Assembly (NCBI RefSeq): GCF_022376445.1
Contig: NW_025954970.1
Coordinates: 372,001-436,000, forward strand
Direction: 5' to 3'
Source: Fomitopsis serialis
Taxonomy: Eukaryota > Basidiomycota > Agaricomycetes > Polyporales > Fomitopsidaceae
Length of the DNA: 64,000 nucleotides
Positions 10,444 to 20,440 of the stretch are shown here, piece after piece. Both the position numbers and the translations under genes were made by a program. Position 1 is the first letter of the stretch. Each line of letters begins with the position of its first letter. The notes under the pieces were generated by a model. That model had not been told where the DNA came from and ran no database searches. It saw only the letters and a list, made by a program, of their open reading frames with translations.

Positions 10444-11764
10444 CTTAAACGATGAGGTGTAGCTTGAAGTGCGAAGGACAGGCTGCTGAACGAACAGCTG
10501 CTACGGTGAGCATTTTATACTGCGCCCCTCAGCTATTACGAGTAGCAAAGCAAATGATCATGAATGAATATGACAGGATGACATAGTGGTGACATTGGGC
10601 GAGCCCAGAGGGCGTTTGGTCAAAGTCGACGAGACGCGTTTCAGATATCAAACGGCCGAGTGTACTCGCCGCGTCTTTACTCGTTGCCCGATCACCAGCA
10701 TTAGAGCGCCAACGCCCTAGGCTGCAGGAACGTGCAAGGAACGTGCTTCACCGTCAAGGAGCATCCGAGGTGCGACTCCCAGACGCAAAAAGTCAACACT
10801 GTTAATACTTGTCCTATTACACCAGAGCATGCGTCGAAAGGCGATATTACCAGAATTTCGATTGGCGTAGCATAGTCAACATCCGGCCATACGATCCACA
10901 AGAAAGGAACCGGAGTCCGATGTGAATATATTTTGCACGTTATACGGGGTTTTCCCAAGTGAGTGTGCGCCCGGCGACACATAATGTGGCGTTAACCAGA
11001 GTCCGACGTCGCGGAATCAGGAACTGATGCTGCGCCGCCGTGGCGGGGCGCCCTGGAGAAATGGAGAGGTACGTGATAACAATGCATGCCTGTCGAAACT
11101 CATGTGCTCACGACGCTCCTATACACACATAGCAGCTAAGGCCGGACAGCCAGCGTCACCGCGTACTTGGTATTGGGAGTCACTTCTTCCTAAGGACAGA
11201 ACACAGGCTGACACGTAATGAGAGTAGTTCTAAGTGATCATGGTTACGTCGTGCATACTCTGTCTCACCAGTATAGCTCTCGTACTGACACGGCGTCATA
11301 GAACGAGCATTGCAAATGTGGCGGTTCGATTGGCGTAACAAAGCCTAGCGGATGCCTTCGTGCGTACTGTGCGACGTCAGGGTTCGTTGTGTCTACTCAT
11401 ATTGAGTGCCAGGGGAAGAAAAGACTGTTCATGGTTCCAAGCAGGAGTTATCGCTGATGACATCCAATCCTGCTCTCTCGGAGCTGGCCCCAATCTTCGT
11501 GAAGATCCTTCTCGGCACGCTGCTACTCGAACGTGGTCAGCGGTCCTTGCAATGCCACAGGCAGTTGTGCAGCAGAGATGCCGCCGACTTTATTGATGAC
11601 AGGTAAGCTGGTTATTGCATAGCTATCACTCCGTACTGACACGACTTTCGAAAATGTGCGTATGCCTCATATGAAATCACAGAGGACACAGTTCTGAGTT
11701 ATTGACTTTCTGTACAGACGTGGCCTCCAGAGTAATACTAACACAGCATCGCCGACGTTGTCGA

Positions 11765-12038
11765 TTAGCACTGTCGGCAAGGGATGGGGCATCTCACAGG
11801 CACAGGGCCAGTGCAGATCGGCCTGTAAATTGAGCTCAGTCCACACTTTCTCTCGTTGAAGGTGAGTACGCACGGGTCTGGGCAGCACGGAAGATTGGTG
11901 TTCTGCGGCTCTGGTACAGCCGAGGCTGACATGATTCTGTACCAAAACCAGTCAGGGCGCGGGTTCCTGCAAGAAACAAGCATCGACGTACAGCGAAGCG
12001 ACCGCCAATGCTGTCATGAGCAATTGCTTGGAGAACAT
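11765..12038 (-). CDS. Small secreted cysteine-rich peptide, copy B
   Basis: Exons 12038-11992, 11936-11874 and 11822-11765, with introns of 55 and 51 nt. Intact, 55 residues. Signal peptide MFSKQLLMTALAVASLIMSA, then VPEPQNTNLPCC and six cysteines spaced CC-x5-C-x7-C-x3-C-x2-C, ending RCPIPCRQC directly at the stop. It lacks the Ser/Thr tail of A and C, because its stop falls immediately after the last cysteine. The block CPIPC is shared with A. Flanking DNA is also homologous to that of A and C, so the locus arose by segmental tandem duplication. Codon changes concentrate in the mature region while the signal exon is conserved. Confidence 0.72.
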
Positions 12039-13306
12039 CTTCAACGCGAGATTGTGGATTTTTCTGAGCTGCGAAAGGTGTGTTACTGGATGAAAGGCGA
12101 GTACGGGGAAGACTTATGTAGTGCGCGCCGTCAACTACATAGACGGGTAGTTTGGCCCCTAATTGATCATTATGACAGTTGTCAGTTGGGACGTTGGGCG
12201 GACCCGGGGTCGATTGGACACAGTCAACAAGACCGTGACGTGTTTCAGGTACCAAGATGGCTCCGTGAAATCTACGTGTATTTTGTAGCTCGATCATCAG
12301 CCTAAAGCGTCAATACTTGCTTGAAATTACAGGGGCCATCGATTCCTACATCCATGAGGTACAGTCCTTTTCAGCATCCTTGCTCTCAGCTCGTACAGTT
12401 TGTCTAATTAGTAATGCTGCCAAGCTCATCAGATCTCAGAACGTCGGGCCGCTGCGCGGTATATACAAGTTGACCGGACTGCCTCGACAGAAACTGGCGC
12501 AGTGCTGCTGCGCTATGAAAAGGGGGATTGCTGTCCAACTCCATGTGCTCATGTCATTTGGCCATGTATCGCATACCCCTTGCGCACCTCTGTAAGTCAT
12601 ATTGCAGTCTAAAAGAGACGTTATGAATGTACGAGCTAACATCTGATGACAGCAGTTCGGCATGACTTAATGACTCGATGTTGCATCGTCCTTTCACTAC
12701 TGCATTCGTCTGCCACATTGTCATAGTGCAATGGTACCTCACTGTCCCGCCGGTCCTGACGAGCGTGGGGGACTGTTTGCGTTGAGTAAGCTCAAATATC
12801 GTATGTCATTGCTGACCTACCACTTCCGCAGGTTCCCAGGTGGATGAGGTAGTGGGCCATGGCTCTGTATGCATCTTCCCTTTTATGCTCGTGCACTCAT
12901 CGAACAAACCACATATCGCTTTGCATCGTAAATGGGAGGTGAGAGGCCAGTTTCGGCGTAAAGGTCATCCGAAAATCGTGACATTGCAACTGCTTCCAGC
13001 AAGCACGGTGAAACGATCAAAGGCCTTCCAACACATTGAGAGCCCTTGTGTCTCCTGTCGGACCGTACTCACAGAGCTACTGGATTCAGGTGAGTTGTCT
13101 ATCGCCGAAGATGCGTTACCTCGAATGTAAATGCCCTGAAGTATTATTGGCGTGTACATGTCTCGTGCGCTTTTGCGAGCGTGCATTGCGCCGCTCCCAG
13201 CGGTGTCTGCGACGCATGGTTCATACCCTTTTGAATTTGGTAGCTCATCATGTCTCGTGTATCGTCACTGCATATAGATTGTCTAGATCGAAGCACATCA
13301 GAACTG

Positions 13307-13625
13307 CTACACAGGTGTCGTCGTCGTAGTCGTAGTCGTGGACGTTGACGAGCATTGTTGACAGTCTGGGGAAATCTGGGGAATCGGGCATTTGCGGTGG
13401 AAGGGGCAAGGCAGTCTGTGAGCCTACGTCAGACTCCGGTGACTGCTTGATAGAATTTAACAGCGTACTGAGCTGGGCAGCACGGTAGGTTCGTGCTTTG
13501 GGGCTTCGGGGCGGCTAAAGCTGACATTACTCTGTACTAGCAAGTTAGGCTAGGTCTTCGATGGGTATGTCAACTTACAGTGAGCCGATCGCCAGTGCTG
13601 CCATGAGGAGTGGCTTAGAGAACAT
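13307..13625 (-). CDS. Small secreted cysteine-rich peptide, copy C
   Basis: Exons 13625-13579, 13531-13469 and 13415-13307, with introns of 47 and 53 nt. Intact, 72 residues. Signal peptide MFSKPLLMAALAIGSLVMSA, mature APKPQSTNLPCCPAQ, then cysteines CC-x5-C-x5-C-x8-C-x2-C. Relative to A, five residues (QISPD) are inserted inside the CPIP-C loop. The tail is a Ser/Thr run with seven consecutive Thr encoded by an ACG/ACT repeat, a likely O-glycosylated segment (inference). A CATAAAAAG box lies at about 13692-13700, and the sequence CTCACCGTAG is shared with the promoter of A. Same unknown family as A and B. Confidence 0.74.
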
Positions 13626-14230
13626 CCTGTGGAACGATGAGGAGCTTGCGGCGCGAAGGACGGGTTGCTGGACTAATGACGTCTACGGTGAGCTTTTTAT
13701 GCTATTCCCCTCAGCCCGCTGATTGACGAACGTGATAGAATGACGGTAGTGACATTCGGCGGGCTCTGGGGGAACAGTTGTCGCCGGTCAAGACCTGCGG
13801 ACGTGTTTCATGTCAGTGTCAAGAATCCGAGGTGAACCCGTTGGTTGCTGCTTAATCACCGGCCTGAGGAAATCAGCATCTCAGTTCGCAGGAGTGTATG
13901 TCGATTGAGGTGCATCCGATCTGCCTCTTTCAGACGCAATGAAATTTATCTCAACAGATGACGCTATTGAACACGGTCGAAATGCGGTCTTGTCAGAAAT
14001 CTGCTCGTGTAGCATAGTCGGGGTCCCGCCGCACAAGGTATTATACAAGCAACGACTCGGCGTCGCCGTTCCTGATATTGTTTACACGCTATTTTCAGGT
14101 TAGTCGTACACTGGCCGGTCAACAATGTGGCGCGATACTAAATGGTGTCAGACGTCGTGGGATCGGGAGCTAATGCTTAGTACGAAGGAGCGCTCGAGGA
14201 AAATGGAGAGTATGTGACAGAACGCAGGGC

Positions 14231-15600
14231 GGTCGGACCTCATGACTCCGTCCGTACGCCACCGTATCTAAGTACAAGCCGAGGTTGGACAGTCTGAATA
14301 CTGCAAGTCATATGTCACGGCCCCTCAAAGAGTAGATGCGATGATAGCAGGAATCAGCAGGCAAGTGAGGTTATCTGTTAATACGCGTGAGTAAGTCATC
14401 ACAAAGCGACGAGACCTCCCCGAGGCTGTAATGATGATCTGACGACTACATTCTTACCTTTGGCCTTTGTGCACACCGTAAGGCTGCACCATGAGAGGAC
14501 CGTTCGCGGCGTCGACGACGATGATAGAAGGTGTTATCAATCGTCTGACAGTCACACCAGCCTGAGCTTCTCTGTGGTACGCAGCTGATGCGTTGCTATC
14601 GTGTAGCTTGCGTAATTCGGTGTTTCTGAGTTTTCGTGCGTCCTCTTCCGAGTCCCATCGCTCAATTGATACTCAAGTGATCTTGAGTTGGCAGATTGCG
14701 TCGTGTCGGCTGTTCCGCGTTCAAGCAAACTGCGGACTACACAGTGAGCGCAGACCAATGCCTATATCTCCACTGAGCTGCCCACTTATATGCTACCTAA
14801 CACGTAGGACACATTGAACATGATACGGCGTGCCGCTGAAGCTTCGAAGACTCACCGTCTACGGCATACTTCCAGTCAGCTCTGTTTACGGTGAAGGTAA
14901 CCTGTGCTACTTCGTTATTCGGATAGAAATCCAACACATCTCAGACATTGATGGCGGTGAGTTTCTACTGTGGAGCAAGCAACTCTGGGGATTCCGTGGT
15001 CTCATGCTCAAATTAGTACTCCTTTCACTCAAGGTGCGTGTTATGTCTGCAGTTCTGGGCTTCCCGGCGAGCCTCGTTTGCAGTCTCAGGTGTGTTGTCG
15101 TGAGAAATCTCAAAATGCTGCCAGTGCATGCTGCGTTGCCTATGACATCGCTCAGGTCGGACAGAACTTGAGCATCGCCTTGCGTGCTCTGCATACGTAG
15201 CCACAGCCTTGCGCACTCAGACGATACACCGCATTGGCACGTCTTTCCCATTATGCCCTCGGCGTCAGCGCCAGATCATGATGTACTGGTGGTCACTAAC
15301 AGTGCCACCTGTGACTTTGGCTGTCGAGACACCACCGCGTCGCTCTGTACAGATCGTGACGCATATGATGTCAGTTTATCTAGGGTCTGAAGATGCGAAC
15401 AGACGTGTTCGGCCTTCAGAAACCCCAAACTCTTTCGTAAGTGGACTTCCGTGGATGTTTGTTGGTGACTTCTGGTCAGATAATCACCTTGCAGCGTGTG
15501 CAGTGCATCAGGCGTTGTGCGCCCAGTTGCGAACAAACTGCAACCAAACAAGCCGCCGTAGATGCGACTCACCGAGCACACCGAGGGGCGCAATGGTACG
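14231..15600. other. Region without recognisable gene
   Basis: About 1.4 kb. Open frames up to 114 codons on both strands (for example 14830-15171 plus, 14907-15251 minus, 15276-15593 minus) overlap each other and show no motif. The far right end is the promoter of the next secreted-protein gene. Confidence 0.35.
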
Positions 15601-15604
15601 ACGA

Positions 15605-15751
15605 CAAGCGTATAAGAGAGCGCATGCCGTATCTATCAACCTCAGCTCCTCCTCACTCAAGCACAAGAGCCCGGAAGTTGGTACTGGCTGGTGCGCACGA
15701 ATCCTCGACTGAATGTCGACAATTCAGATTGACGAGTTCCACTTTTTCTAG
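15605..15751 (+). promoter_or_regulatory. Promoter and spliced 5' leader, second copy of the shared cassette
   Basis: A TATA-like GCGTATAAGAGAG lies at about 15608-15620, then the leader motif GTTGGTACTGGCTG with a GTGCGC donor at 15691. A 61-nt leader intron ends TTTCTAG at 15751, and the next exon starts CCTTCTTCTGTTTACGATCC. Motif, spacing and intron length match the cassettes at 5871 and 19573. Confidence 0.55.
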
Positions 15752-15872
15752 CCTTCTTCTGTTTACGATCCTTACGCAGTGGTTCTCGTTGACGATTCCT
15801 GTTGCACGTCTGTTCTTCAAGTCCAATCTCACACTTCCCTGGCAACGGCTCTTACCTACGACCTTTGATACG

Positions 15873-16550
15873 ATGCGCACCTCTACTCTGCTCGCGTTCG
15901 TCCTCTCTGCGGTGGCCCTTCCGGCGTTCGCGTCGCCCATCCTGATTCCACGGAAGTTCTCAGAGGAGACATACCTCAAGTACCTGCGCGAGTACGTTCA
16001 CCCACTCCTGCGCTTCCATCGGAACCATCTGACAGGCCACACTAGACATGGCGGCACTCCTCCACTCGCGTCGAACTTCATTCGCCACGGCCCGGTTACC
16101 CATCCTCACGAGGTGGTCCACCATGCCAGAGTTGTCCCCGGAGGCTCACAACCTCCTTCGAAGTCGGACCGAAATGTGGCCTGGGCGTTCTATCGCCAGT
16201 CCTTGTACCACGACGGAGGCGATAACTACGGCAGACCTACTGGTCAAGGAGGCGCACATCCTGCTGAAGGCTCGCACCCTCAGTCGAGCGGCCAGCACCC
16301 TCAGTCAAGCGGCCAGCATCCTCAGGCGAGTGGCCAGCATCCTCAGTCGAGCAGTGGCCAGCAGCACCAGTCGAGCGGCCAGCAGCCCCACAGCGGTCAG
16401 TCCTCGGGCCAGAACCAGCACAGCGGCAACTCGTACGTAGATGCGTTCGACCGATTGATAAAATTGTTGGCTGATTACATCACGCTCACTACCCGGGCGA
16501 ACAAGGCTTCGGTGGTACCCAGCAGGGGTAAAGTTGACCCAATTATATGA
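15873..16550 (+). CDS. Secreted Gln/Ser/His-rich repeat protein
   Basis: Read as one exon of 225 residues from 15873. Signal peptide MRTSTLLAFVLSAVALPAFA is followed by a helix-like segment FSEETYLKYLREYVHPLL and a His-rich middle. Then come tandem hexamers of the form SSGQHP(Q) and SSGQQHQ at about residues 133-185, ending in a Ser/Gln/Asn tract. The first mature segment (EETYLKYLRE) resembles ETYDMYARE of the module-repeat protein at 6054. Together with the shared leader cassette this suggests a common origin. Unlike its relatives it has no intron after the signal peptide. A possible GTACGT donor at about 16434 would replace the last 40 or so residues; I prefer the uninterrupted frame. Likely extracellular or wall-associated; function unknown. 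Confidence 0.6.
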   Translation: MRTSTLLAFVLSAVALPAFASPILIPRKFSEETYLKYLREYVHPLLRFHRNHLTGHTRHGGTPPLASNFIRHGPVTHPHEVVHHARVVPGGSQPPSKSDRNVAWAFYRQSLYHDGGDNYGRPTGQGGAHPAEGSHPQSSGQHPQSSGQHPQASGQHPQSSSGQQHQSSGQQPHSGQSSGQNQHSGNSYVDAFDRLIKLLADYITLTTRANKASVVPSRGKVDPII

Positions 16551-17717
16551 TGCGTGCCTCCTGACAAACGATCTTGTCTCTACTCGTAGCCGGCACGGTG
16601 CTCACCAGCCCGCTGGGGAAAGTTTCATCCCTGCTACAAAGATCCCAATTAGCAACAGGGTACCGGCACAGGTAGAGCACTTTGGGTGAGCATCTCATTG
16701 GTCGGAGACCTGACTCTGCTGCTGATCACTGTGGTGGTCGTCTTTCCCTTGGACGTTCTCAGACACTGAGTGATTGTGGACCCAAAGAGGCCATGGACTT
16801 GACGTTCTCAACGGGCTCTGTATCTTCATGGTACTATGATATGATACAATGCAATAGGCCGCCTTGAGGAGCTCATAGTTCGTGCTAACTTACGATGTGG
16901 AACAAACCCCAAGATGTCTTTGACTATTCAAGCGTCCACCCTCGTCGGATCGTCCTCGCAGATCTCAAAATTAGCCCCATCTCTACTTACTCGGAATGTT
17001 TTGCTGATTGTGACAAGAACTCAATGGGCGAGCGGAGAGGAGCGGAGACTGTGATCACAGAACCTTCCATATACGGCAAGTCACCTTCCTGATCCGTCAG
17101 ACTTTACTGTGCCTCGTCTCGACATCGCACCCGGAGCCATTCGTCAAAGCTCAGAATACATCAGTGCGCGTGCGCATATATATTGGAGAAGCAGTCCCCG
17201 CGTTGCAGAGCGCATACGCCTGTATAAGTAGTAGTCAGACGTCTACAGTCCATTAAGGGACTCGCCTAACCTACTCATAGTTGTGCGAAACCTCTTTCCA
17301 AAAAACAATGATAATATCGCTTGCCGGGTCGTCCGCCAGCAAGGCTGAGCAAGCCCGAGCGTTGGAAAGAGTGATCAGAGTGTACAAGACCGTGACGGAT
17401 AGGCGCCCTGCCGCAGGTTGCACCGTGACTGACCACGCCCGGGCGCTTCCGAAAGTCTGTCCCTGCCGTCATGGACTTGGACTGGGAGGTCCTCCTGCTC
17501 GCGCTCAATGTTACTCCTGCTTTACTCGCCACGTCCTAGTCCGATTTGTGCTGCTGGAAGAATCCATGCAAGCGACTGGCCTCTAGGCGGAGCGCGAAGC
17601 TGGCTACCGTAAACAGCGACGTCATCTGCCTATACGCTCCTCCCATAGTTCTTCTAGTGAGCCAGTCGCGGCATGTGTTCATTCTTTTCTTTCTTTGACC
17701 GCTGATAATGGCGAAGT
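16551..17717. other. Gene-poor region upstream of the PIP-kinase-like gene
   Basis: About 1.2 kb with no supported gene. It may include the 3' UTR of the secreted protein and, near 17640-17717, the promoter/leader of the next gene (pyrimidine-rich TTCTTTTCTTTCTTTGACC). Confidence 0.35.
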
Positions 17718-18885
17718 ATGCACCCTTACGTCGACTTCGCGCTACTCGCTCTCGTTCTCGTGCTTATCGCGTTCCACCGTGTGTCCATCGGACTGTTGAT
17801 GCCGCCTGTCAAACACAAGGAGAAGACAACACTCGTCGCCGCACACAACGCGTTCAAGGAGGACGAAAGCAAGCTCCCAAAGGCTCTCGTTCCGTATAGA
17901 CACAAGCTAGAGCTGCGGAGGTTGTTGAGCTTGTAGGAGCTCGAGCTGCACCGTGATGCCCCACTGAAGTTCAAAGAAGTGCGGAGGATCTGGGGTGTAG
18001 ACGAGGAGGGCTACTTGAAAGAGGTGCGCCGTACAGTCTACTATAACCCCAGTTGATGTTGACGCGCTTCCCTCAGTGCCTAGGCAGATGGGAATCCTAT
18101 AGTTCCGCAGGTCTCTCCGGCTCGATGTTCTTCCGCTCCTCAAGCAAACGATACCTGCTGAAGTCTCTTGGACGAGCCTTCGAGAACCGCTTCCTGCACG
18201 AACACTTCCTTCCACGATACTTCGAGTTTGCAAAGGCACATCCAGACTCGCTAATACACAAGATCTACGACGTGCTCTATTCCATGGAACGCCGCTTCGG
18301 GGAATACTTACGTCTCAGCCCAAATCACTATATCGTCATCGAGAACATCGCGTACGGCAAACGAGACGATTGGGAGATCTTCGATCTGAAGCCAACGAAC
18401 TATCATACCTCGAGGTGAGCGCGCCCTCTCTCGTTACCATTGTTCGCTGCTGACGTGTTCCTCCAGCCATTTCGCGACCTCCTTCCCGATGGCATCCACA
18501 TATCCGGCGCAACAGACGTCCTCCCCCAGACAAGGTGATCTTCACATCCGCCTCCGAGCGAGCCTCCCTCCTCGCTCGCGCGCGTGCCGACGTCGCGTTC
18601 CTCGCGTCCATCAAAGCGATCGACTACTCCGTGCTGCTCGTGCGCGCGCCGGACGGCACGGCGCGCTGGGGGATCATCGACACGTTCTGGAGCCTGAAGG
18701 AGCCGCGCGCGAGGGTGACGAAGAAGGCGAGCGACGCGGCGGGCCTGCCGCAGCAGACGGTCACGGCGGATGCGGAGGGGTACGCGAGGGAGGTGGTGGG
18801 GATGCTGGAGAAGTGTGTGAGGGTGAGGGAGGGGGGTGAGGAGCAGACGAGGATGAGGGAGGATGCGGTTGTGGTGGATCTGTGA
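17718..18885 (+). pseudogene. PIP-kinase-domain protein with N-terminal membrane anchor, broken
   Basis: Domain: phosphatidylinositol-phosphate kinase (PIPK) core. Exon 1 from 17718 encodes a membrane anchor (VDFALLALVLVLIAFHRVS) and YRHKLELRRLLSL, then a TAG at 17934, then ELELHRDAPLKFKEVRRIWG in the same frame. Intron 18024-18076. Exon 2 (18077-18414) has GLSGSMFFRSSSKRYLLKSL (the PIPK glycine loop and lysine), YIVIENIAYG and FDLKPTNYH. After the next intron come FRDLLPDGIHISG and FLASIKAIDYSVLLV, then GIIDTFWSLKE, matching the PIPK (I/L)MDYSLL and GIID motifs. Those last blocks lie in frames offset from exon 2, with a one-base break near 18527. A nonsense codon and frame breaks make it a probable pseudogene or badly sequenced gene. 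Family members phosphorylate phosphoinositides; a membrane-anchored, single-domain PIPK is unusual. Confidence 0.6.
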
Positions 18886-19499
18886 TAGGTGTTCGTTGTG
18901 TTGGTGGAAGGTGAGGTCATCTTCCTTACATTACCCAGTTTCGGCTTGCAAGATGTGTGCGTTCGTGACGCTGCGATGGAACACATTCGCTGCTCCGGTA
19001 ACGAAGTGGATGACCGAGAATCCATCTTGTATGTCCTCAGAGCATAGACACGGCTTGTATAACATGGGGGAGTATGGGGTGCGCATTTGGGTGCATCTTT
19101 GTCACATCGGATGGTCGGACTGTAGTTAGTAACTTTAAGGATCGCGCGGCCGTTCCCTGCGAGTGGATGCTGTGGGCTCTGCAATTGCATGCCGCGGCAT
19201 AGTAGGCGCCCCGATCACATTTGGATCGTATACTGGGCGCTTGTGGGCCCGACTCGGCGGTTGCTATAATTCACCGAATAGGCAACTGTGGTATTGAGTG
19301 GCTATAATAATACACACTCCTAAGCTTCGTAACATTATTGATTAACTCTTCATGTGTCGCTGGAGTTGTCTGCACTTTGGGCGGACTCATACGTATTGCA
19401 TGTCCCGGACCGTCACGCTGAGCGGGGTTGATGGCTGCGCTCGTAACCCATCACCCGTTTCAGCGATCAAGCAGTGCAGCTCGGCACACGCGCGGCAAC
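18886..19499. other. Intergenic region
   Basis: About 600 bp without a supported gene, between the PIPK-like gene and the third leader cassette. Confidence 0.4.
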
Positions 19500-19648
19500 G
19501 TGGGCACTATAAGCCAGTGTCCCGCCCGTCGGCGTCCGTGGCCTCTCCTTCATCTTCGCTTGAGCCCCAATAGTCGGCACTGGCTGGTACGTCCGCGTGC
19601 AGAGTTGTTTGTAGGTGGAATGCGGGGAGCTGATGTGTTCGTTTGCAG
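19500..19648 (+). promoter_or_regulatory. Promoter and spliced 5' leader, third copy of the shared cassette
   Basis: CACTATAAGCCAG near 19506 (TATA-like), leader motif AGTCGGCACTGGCTG, GTACGT donor at 19587, and a 62-nt intron ending TTTGCAG at 19648. The next exon begins TCTGACTCTTTGTAACGACC. The 14-nt core CGGCACTGG(C/T)TGGTA is shared with 5874-5889. Confidence 0.55.
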
Positions 19649-19768
19649 TCTGACTCTTTGTAACGACCTCTGAACGCGTTTCGTCGCGGGCGATTTTCTA
19701 CAATCCTCGCTTTCTACCGCCCTTTACGACCCCTTGCTCCTATCAGGCTTCTCTGATTCTTGATTTGG

Positions 19769-20440
19769 ATGCGCATTACGACTTTCATCGCTCTTGCTTT
19801 CGCAGCAGCGCTGCCGGCGATGGCCTACAGGTGAGCATAGGACACTCGAAGATCGCTCCCGAGCTTGCTGATGATGTACCCGTGCAGGTATGATCATGAT
19901 GGTGGATCCTCCCATGAGCTTGGTGACTACCACGGACATCACCACGAGGCCATACATCAATTCCACGGTGAAGACGAGGGACACGTTCACCACCTCGGTC
20001 ACCACCATCACGGCCACCCCCACCATGGCCACCACGGCCACCTTTATGGCCATCACTACCATGGTCATCACGGCCACCTGTATGGCCACCACCGCGGTCA
20101 CCGCCATGGACACCATCGCCACCACCTCCATCATTCTTACCATGGGCACCACCCCCACCACCATCACCACCACCACCGTCCCCCGGCGCACCTCGAGCAC
20201 GAGGGCGTCCAGCACCAACAAGACGGGGAAACCTTCGAGCACTTCCGGTGAGTCCCAGCGCTGCGCGGGCGCATCGCGCGCGGCATGGCTCTACTGACGA
20301 CGAGGGACCGGAACAGCCCCCACTACTTTCGTCGTGCGGGCGCGCGCAACAGGGGCCCGTGCAGCGACAAGCTCGCACTCGCCAAGCTCTCGGCGGAGAA
20401 CGGGCTTGACCCGAACACCCGGATCATTTGTACGAACTGA
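19769..20440 (+). CDS. Histidine-rich secreted protein
   Basis: Three exons: 19769-19830, 19888-20247, 20317-20440. Intact product of 181 residues. Signal peptide MRITTFIALAFAAALPAMAY, then an exon of about 120 residues with roughly 50 His arranged in GHHGHLYGHH-type repeats and a run of seven His. The C-terminal exon is basic with one Cys pair (GPCSDKLALAKLSAENGLDP, ending IICTN). The first intron (phase 2) follows the signal peptide exactly as in the gene at 6054. Inference: extracellular metal (Zn, Cu, Ni) binding or pH-dependent assembly; His-rich secreted proteins have been linked to metal scavenging in fungi. Long open frames on the opposite strand (19724-20242) are shadows of the CAC/CAT repeats. 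Confidence 0.72.

Larger units (their letters stand above)
10130..14230. repeat. Segmental tandem duplication carrying the three cysteine-peptide genes
   Basis: Three related blocks: about 10130-11090, 11690-12290 and 13300-14230. Besides the genes they share upstream DNA. The sequence around GACATTGGGCGAGCCCAG (10592) corresponds to GACGTTGGGCGGACCCG (about 12190) and GACATTCGGCGGGCTC (about 13750). Blocks A and C also share a distal part (ATGTGGCG...GTCGCGGAATCAGGA near 10984 and ATGTGGCG...GTCGTGGGATCGGGA near 14124). Divergence is substantial, so the duplications are not recent. Confidence 0.6.

Noticed and set aside
10143..13625. Cysteine peptides as hydrophobins
   Set aside because: Only six cysteines with one CC pair; hydrophobins have eight with two CC pairs and are longer.
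18489..18839. Arg/Gly-rich plus-strand frame over the PIPK region
   Set aside because: It is an out-of-frame shadow of GC-rich coding sequence; the PIPK motifs lie in the neighbouring frame.
19724..20378. Long antisense frames rich in Val/Met or Gly across the His-rich gene
   Set aside because: They are the shadow of CAC/CAT/GGC repeats on the plus strand; no start context, motif or splicing.
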